Shown: piece by piece, positions 8,324-11,765 of the stretch
Layout of the letters: every line of letters begins with the position of its first letter
How positions within the stretch are numbered: position 1 is the stretch's first letter
Source: Chloroflexota bacterium
GTDB lineage: Bacteria > Chloroflexota > Anaerolineae > UBA7937 > JACPPX01
Length of the DNA: 11,765 nt
Direction: 5' to 3'
Assembly: GCA_016196905.1 (NCBI GenBank)
Contig: JACPWV010000012.1
Span: 1-11,765, forward strand
Translations under genes and position numbers: made by a program
The notes under the pieces: generated by a model
The model's database searches: none
What the model was told of the DNA's origin: nothing
What the model saw: the letters and a program-made list of their open reading frames with translations, nothing else

Positions 8324-8953
8324 TCAGGTCTTTTTTTCTTGCTGATCCTGGATCTGCTTGAGGGCTTGCTCCAACTGATTCTGGCGCAGGGCGATGGTCA
8401 GATCGCCGCGGGTCTTCTCCAGAACGCCACGCACCATATCGGTGGTTCGGCGCAGTCCCCCGGTGAGGGCATCGGGGTAATCGATGCTGACCAGCACGCT
8501 ATAGATATCGTCCATCACCCCTAAGATGGCCTCCCCGCGCTCTACTTTCCCTTCGCGAATCAAATCCAGCACGTGGCGCCGCAGCTCTCCCGCCGCCTCT
8601 CCTAACCCGTTGAGGTAGGCGGGGATCTCCACCCCCAGTTCATCCGGTCGGGGTGGCCGGCCGTTGGTGATGAAAGCGTAGGTGAGATTGGCCTCGGCGA
8701 ACTCCTTCATGGCGTCTTGGGCGTAGCCGGTGTAGAACAGATCGGGGTGGGGGGTCAGGTCGGCGCGCAGCCTGGCCGCCAGATCCCGCCCCTGGACCAG
8801 CAAACCCTGGGCCTCCTCCAGCTCGCCGCGGTGCACGGCGCGGATGGTGTCGGCGGACAAGCGAGTCAGCCGCCGCGACTTCTGCAGCGCCTCCTCGCGA
8901 GCCTGGTTCTTGGCCTCTAAGCGGGTCAGAGCCGATTCGGCGATGTCCTTCAT
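8324..8953 (-). CDS. Translin-family nucleic-acid-binding protein
   Basis: This is a 209-residue, all-helical member of the translin/TRAX family (Pfam Translin). In eukaryotes these proteins form octameric ssDNA/RNA-binding shells, and with TRAX the C3PO ribonuclease. Bacterial and archaeal members are less studied. Family segments seen here are FYTGYAQDAMKEFAEANLTYAF (about 73-94), LGEAAGELRRHVLDLIR (117-133), MDDIYSVLVSIDYPDALTGGLRRTTD (147-172) and MVRGVLEKTRGDL (173-185). Acidic residues E84, E87, E119 and E123 and the D148-D149 pair fall where TRAX-type proteins carry catalytic acids, so nuclease activity is possible but unproven. The ATG start has GAGGG 8 nt upstream, a good promoter and a terminator, so it is a stand-alone transcription unit. 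The last about 20 residues are Gln/Lys-rich. Confidence 0.88.
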   Translation of the reverse strand: MKDIAESALTRLEAKNQAREEALQKSRRLTRLSADTIRAVHRGELEEAQGLLVQGRDLAARLRADLTPHPDLFYTGYAQDAMKEFAEANLTYAFITNGRPPRPDELGVEIPAYLNGLGEAAGELRRHVLDLIREGKVERGEAILGVMDDIYSVLVSIDYPDALTGGLRRTTDMVRGVLEKTRGDLTIALRQNQLEQALKQIQDQQEKKT

Positions 8954-8975
8954 CGATTTATCCCTCGCGGGAGCT

Positions 8976-9004
8976 ATCCTAGCTCAAATCGGGGAGTGTG
9001 TCAA
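8976..9004 (-). promoter_or_regulatory. Sigma-70-type promoter of the translin-family gene
   Basis: On the minus strand a perfect TTGACA (8999-9004), a 17-nt spacer and TAGGAT (8976-8981; 4/6 to TATAAT) lie just upstream of the gene. Transcription would start near 8969, leaving a short leader that contains the GAGGG ribosome site. The remaining spacer (9005-9147) shows only a small palindrome, CCGAATTTTCGG (9119-9130), and no gene. Confidence 0.65.
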
Positions 9005-9147
9005 AGCCGATTTAGAGTGGATAGGTTTCGGCGATCATTGGGGGCGACCAAGGCCGAGTATCCGGGCCTTCGTCTAAGATGTTGCTCGATGGCTAAGTTT
9101 GAGCTTGTGAAGTGGAGGCCGAATTTTCGGTCGCTCATCTTCTGTCT

Positions 9148-9184
9148 AAAAAGTTGGGCCGGCCCCGACCATTAGAGCCGGCCC
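9148..9184 (-). terminator. Intrinsic terminator of the LVIVD-PA protein gene
   Basis: The 8-bp stem GGGCCGGC (9156-9163) / GCCGGCCC (9177-9184) has a 13-nt loop. On the minus strand it is followed after 3 nt by TTTTT (9148-9152). It lies 37 nt beyond the stop codon at 9222. Confidence 0.75.
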
Positions 9185-9221
9185 TCGAAGCGCGCTTATA
9201 GATTTAGATCAATGGCCTGTG

Positions 9222-11123
9222 CTATCCCAGGCCGGGGCCGGTGTAACGGAAGATCCACAATCCGTCGTCCCGGTCGCTGGTGGCTACCAGCTCTCTCCCC
9301 ATAGCATCCTCGAAGATCTGCACGCCCCAGAAGTCGTTGCCGTTGGCGTCGACGTAGTGGCCCACTTCCTGGATGCCACCCTCGTCGAACCGGATCACCC
9401 GCAAGCCGGCGTCGTAGTACGAGAGGTAAGCAAAACGAGGGTTGCGGGAGGTGGCGATCTCGTGAACGGTGAGGTTGCCGCAGCAACCTGCGAAGGCAGG
9501 ATCGATGCCCTCGGAGACGGCATAGGTGTCGATCTCTTGGAGCGTATCGGCATCGAAGAGGTGCACGTAGCCCCAGCCGTTGAACTCGGCGGTCGCCGTG
9601 GCGGTCACTGGAGGCACTCCATCGCGCAGGAGTAGCCCTGTGCTCCGCTCAACGAAGACGGCGGGGATGTTGATCAGAGTGCCGATCACCACCGGTGAGC
9701 CCGCGTTCACCGGGTTGGCGCCGCCCATCGTGAGGATGCCACCGACGTTGTTATAGACGATCGCGCCGACCGCGCCGTTGAGCTGCGCCCAGGCGATCTT
9801 GCTGTCAACGCGGCAAACACCGCGCTCGATCAACGCGATCTTGCCGGTCGGATCAGCCAGGTAAGGGTCTCCACCCGGTAAGCCCGGCGTGCCTGGCGGA
9901 CAACCACGGCCGACGTGAACCACCTCACCTGACATCTGGTCGCCGGGGAGCGTAACGATCGGCCTGGTAAAGGCGCCCTCGGTGGCAGGACGGGAGCCAG
10001 CGAAAGCGCTGCTGGTGAAAGAGGTGATCCGGCTGTGGCTGAAGTCCTCGTCGGCGCCGAGGAAGAACTTGTTGTTGGTGTTCCATTCGCCCTGATGGGC
10101 GTTCCCCTCGGGCGGGCTGATCCCCGTCTGCGGATCAGGATCGGTGAAGGTGGTGTCGTTGACGAAAACCGGGTTGGCCGGGTCGTCCACATTGAGGATA
10201 ATGTAGCCCGCGTCCCAATAAGAGAGGAGCATCAGCCAGTGACCGCGCACGTGCTTGACCACGACATCGTGGAAGAAGCTGGCGCGGAAACTGCCTATGC
10301 CGGCCGATTGGGCGTCCTGAGCACCGGGCCAGTCCGGCAGGCCGACCTCGGCGATCATGACCGGGTTGCGTGGGTCGGTGATGTCGAAGATATCTACGTC
10401 GTCAACTTCCTCGTCATCGACGATGACGACGTAAGCCCGGTTCTCCTGTTTCCAAGCGAAGGCGCTGTGGATCTGGTTTGCTCGGGTCACTCCTCCCACG
10501 GTTCGCACGTCGCCCGCGTTCTCCACCAGCGTCACTGGGTGCAGGGGGTCGCTCACGTCGTAGAGCGAGAATCCCCCGATGCGGTTGGGGATGGTCCCAC
10601 AGGACTCGCCGTTCACCACTAGGAGGTCTCCCTCGAACATCAGGGTCTCCACATGGAGAGCCTGCACGCCCTCGCCCACGTACGTGCCCGGGGTGACAAT
10701 GAAATTGACCTCCGTGGGGTTGGACGGGTCGGAGATGTCGATGATGTAGACGCCGCCACCCCCGTCCGGTGAGCATCCAGGGGAGAATTGCCCTAGGAAG
10801 GCGAGGTCCCCGTCGGGCCTATCCAGCACCCCCACGTCCGAGATCAGGCCCGGCACGGCATCGCTGACCCTCAGTCTGCCAACTAACTCCACGCTCAAAG
10901 ACGAGGGGGGAAGGTGCCCAAATGCAATCCCGTGCTGGGCAGGACCTTCACCGTCAGTGACTCCCCCCGATTCGAGGGCGTCGGCCTCGAGCGGGGTGTC
11001 GGCGGGGCCGCTCAGGGGGTCGTGGGGGCCCGGGGGGATAGCGGAGGCCATGGGGACCAAGATCAACAGCGCGATAGCCATAACCAGCAGACCTGTCCCT
11101 CTAACCAAAATGGTTTTGTGCAT
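9222..11123 (-). CDS. Secreted LVIVD-repeat beta-propeller protein with inserted PA domain
   Basis: The product is 633 residues and exported. A Sec signal peptide (hydrophobic 11-27, cleavage after MASA at about residue 28) leads into a low-complexity Pro/Asp/Gly linker, which should leave the protein extracellular. LVIVD-type blades carry the 'IxDxSDPxNPxxV' signature at about 124-139, 184-200, 242-260 and 306-321. Three further blade-like strands lie at about 518-534, 573-592 and 621-631. Between the two groups, about 390-510, sits a protease-associated (PA) domain (GKIALIERGVCRVDSKI, then GAVGAIVYNN, then IPAVFVERSTG). Repeated histidine contexts (QIHSAFAW, FFHDVVVKH, NAHQGEWN, TVHEIAT) hint at a metal or catalytic centre on the propeller axis; this is inference. 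No protease catalytic motif was seen. The ATG start has an excellent AAGGAGG 7 nt upstream (11131-11137). It lies 211 nt downstream of a small secreted-peptide gene on the same strand and ends in an intrinsic terminator. Confidence 0.88.
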   Translation of the reverse strand: MHKTILVRGTGLLVMAIALLILVPMASAIPPGPHDPLSGPADTPLEADALESGGVTDGEGPAQHGIAFGHLPPSSLSVELVGRLRVSDAVPGLISDVGVLDRPDGDLAFLGQFSPGCSPDGGGGVYIIDISDPSNPTEVNFIVTPGTYVGEGVQALHVETLMFEGDLLVVNGESCGTIPNRIGGFSLYDVSDPLHPVTLVENAGDVRTVGGVTRANQIHSAFAWKQENRAYVVIVDDEEVDDVDIFDITDPRNPVMIAEVGLPDWPGAQDAQSAGIGSFRASFFHDVVVKHVRGHWLMLLSYWDAGYIILNVDDPANPVFVNDTTFTDPDPQTGISPPEGNAHQGEWNTNNKFFLGADEDFSHSRITSFTSSAFAGSRPATEGAFTRPIVTLPGDQMSGEVVHVGRGCPPGTPGLPGGDPYLADPTGKIALIERGVCRVDSKIAWAQLNGAVGAIVYNNVGGILTMGGANPVNAGSPVVIGTLINIPAVFVERSTGLLLRDGVPPVTATATAEFNGWGYVHLFDADTLQEIDTYAVSEGIDPAFAGCCGNLTVHEIATSRNPRFAYLSYYDAGLRVIRFDEGGIQEVGHYVDANGNDFWGVQIFEDAMGRELVATSDRDDGLWIFRYTGPGLG

Positions 11124-11269
11124 GACTCATCCTCCTTGTCCTGGATTTTGTCACTTTGCGACAGCGTGGTCAGGTGCGCCGCTCGCACTATCTCTTCTGC
11201 CCATTCCTAGAGGGTCTCTCCGCCCCTTTACCACCCCCTTTTCCTCAAATTATTTGCTTACCCAATCCA

Positions 11270-11291
11270 ACACTGCTCAGCAGCGTAGTGT
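11270..11291. repeat. Small imperfect hairpin in the spacer between the two secreted-protein genes
   Basis: ACACT (11270-11274) pairs with AGTGT (11287-11291), enclosing a short GCT/AGC stem. It lies in the 211-nt gap (11124-11334) between the 59-residue ORF and the LVIVD-PA gene. No T-run follows and no clear promoter was seen in the gap. It could be a processing or binding site, or chance. Confidence 0.3.
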
Positions 11292-11334
11292 GTTAATTAT
11301 TGCAACGGCGAGGCGCGTTCCATGACGTTCGCGA

Positions 11335-11514
11335 TTACTCAGTGATTTGCTGATCCTGCAGCAGGTGGGCTTCGAGAGGGGTGTCAATGATGCCGTCCCC
11401 AATGATGTGGCGCTGAGGATCCTGGGGACGCGCTGAAGCCAATGGTGTAAATGCTGCTAAGAGCGCTAGAGCTAGCAGCAAAATCAATATCCTATTTAAG
11501 ATTTGTCTTTCCAC
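11335..11514 (-). CDS. Small secreted peptide (59 aa) related to the N-terminus of the downstream LVIVD-PA protein
   Basis: A 59-codon ORF runs from GTG (11512-11514) to TAA (11335-11337). AAGGAG lies 7 nt upstream (11522-11527), and an in-frame stop just before the start fixes the N-terminus. Residues 5-24 form a strongly hydrophobic helix (ILNRILILLLALALLAAF) after Arg3, ending FTPLASA. Signal peptidase would cut after residue 28, leaving a 31-residue mature peptide with no cysteine, so no disulfide and no lipobox. The signal peptide has the same length and ending (LASA versus MASA) as that of the LVIVD-PA protein. Both mature N-termini carry DTPLEA at almost the same position (44-49 here, 42-47 there). 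It is therefore either a true short gene or a truncated paralogue of that family. The function is unknown. Confidence 0.7.
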   Translation of the reverse strand: MERQILNRILILLLALALLAAFTPLASARPQDPQRHIIGDGIIDTPLEAHLLQDQQITE

Positions 11515-11521
11515 TGCTTGT

Positions 11522-11527
11522 CTCCTT
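11522..11527 (-). promoter_or_regulatory. Shine-Dalgarno of the small secreted-peptide gene
   Basis: AAGGAG on the minus strand, 7 nt before GTG 11514. A strong site at ideal spacing is the best evidence that this short ORF is translated and that the start is GTG. Confidence 0.7.
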
Positions 11528-11590
11528 CATTAAACAAACAATGGGCGCGTTTGACATAAGGCTGCTTTTTGGCTCGCTCCTTTCTGAACC

Positions 11591-11619
11591 AAAAACCGAC
11601 CGTAGTTCAACGGTCGGTT
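11591..11619 (-). terminator. Intrinsic terminator or attenuator in the leader of the secreted-protein locus
   Basis: On the minus strand a perfect 9-bp stem, AACCGACCG (11611-11619) with CGGTCGGTT (11594-11602), closes an 8-nt loop and runs directly into T residues (T5 at 11591-11595, two of them in the stem). It lies about 110 nt downstream of a strong promoter and about 77 nt before the GTG of the small peptide. It would therefore either end a short RNA or act as an attenuator for the genes below. Confidence 0.7.
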
Positions 11620-11729
11620 ACGCCACTGGCTCCCCCTAGCCTAAGGCGTCCAACTCACGGCCAGGCTTCAGCGCCCCCGTTGAGCAAAAAGAAACAATGC
11701 AGGCTGCTAGGAACCACGCTCGCCCGTTC
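11591..11729 (-). ncRNA. Candidate structured leader or small RNA (unidentified)
   Basis: Between the predicted transcription start (about 11729) and the terminator there are about 140 nt with no credible ORF and visible structure. A two-part hairpin has outer arms ACGCC/GGCGT (minus strand 11649-11645 with 11624-11620) and inner arms GGCT/AGCC (11641-11638 with 11631-11628) around a G-rich loop. A 7-nt segment TCAACGG (11683-11677) is exactly complementary to CCGTTGA (11613-11607), which overlaps the 5' arm of the terminator. This is the layout of a riboswitch or attenuator, but no known aptamer consensus was recognised. It could equally be a free-standing small RNA. Confidence 0.35.
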
Positions 11730-11735
11730 ACGGGC
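11722..11735. promoter_or_regulatory. Operator-like palindrome over the transcription start
   Basis: GCCCGTTCACGGGC is a near-perfect palindrome (6-bp arms, 2 nt centre) directly adjoining the -10 element of the promoter at 11736-11765 and covering the expected +1. It could bind a repressor, or fold as a stabilising hairpin at the 5' end of the RNA. Confidence 0.45.
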
Positions 11736-11765
11736 ATTATAGCATGTTTTTTTGGTCCAAGTCAA
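11736..11765 (-). promoter_or_regulatory. Strong extended -10 sigma-70 promoter at the window edge
   Basis: On the minus strand TTGACT (11760-11765; 5/6 to TTGACA), an 18-nt spacer with an A7 run and a perfect TATAAT (11736-11741) preceded by TGC (extended -10). It points into the structured leader, the small peptide and the LVIVD-PA gene. The -35 is at the last base of the window, so upstream elements cannot be judged. Confidence 0.75.

Noticed and set aside
11451..11580. Very short upstream peptides (12-21 codons) overlapping the start of the 59-aa ORF
   Set aside because: Starts near 11554 and 11527 lack properly spaced ribosome sites, and the peptides have no features.

Overview
The window is about 60% GC and tightly packed. 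It reads as a bacterial chromosome segment, most likely from a member of the Chloroflexota (Anaerolineae, Caldilineae or Thermoflexia-like). That assignment is inference. It rests on gene style: a bacterial translin homologue, TPR and B-box small proteins, LVIVD-repeat secreted proteins and a nadK-recN neighbourhood. No rRNA or other phylogenetic marker is present.

Layout. (1) At the left edge (2-1118, + strand) is the C-terminal end of an unidentified protein, possibly a glycoside hydrolase. It is followed after 1 nt by an endonuclease III-type Fe-S DNA glycosylase. (2) A 206-nt spacer (1119-1324) holds a 20-nt imperfect tandem repeat and two related 26-nt perfect hairpins in opposite orientation. 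(3) A small TPR protein (+) ends 3 nt from the convergent end of a four-gene minus-strand operon, hisS > nadK > B-box membrane protein > recN (6353 down to 1898). The operon has overlapping or closely spaced genes and a consensus-like promoter just upstream of hisS. (4) Divergent from hisS is a Na+/phosphate cotransporter with a PhoU-like C-terminal domain (+). (5) A translin-family gene (-) stands alone, with its own promoter and terminator. (6) The right end (9222-11765, - strand) is a secreted-protein locus. A strong extended -10 promoter at the window edge leads into a structured leader with an intrinsic terminator hairpin. Next come a 59-residue signal-peptide ORF that is easily missed, and then a 633-residue secreted LVIVD-repeat protein with an inserted PA domain.

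How the genes fit together. The hisS operon mixes translation (HisRS), cofactor supply (NADP), a small zinc-finger membrane protein and double-strand-break repair (RecN). With the Nth-like glycosylase nearby, the left half is housekeeping and DNA repair. The right half is more accessory. The most interesting material is the small secreted peptide, which shares a signal-peptide plan and a DTPLEA motif with the large LVIVD-PA protein downstream, and the possibly attenuated leader that precedes both.
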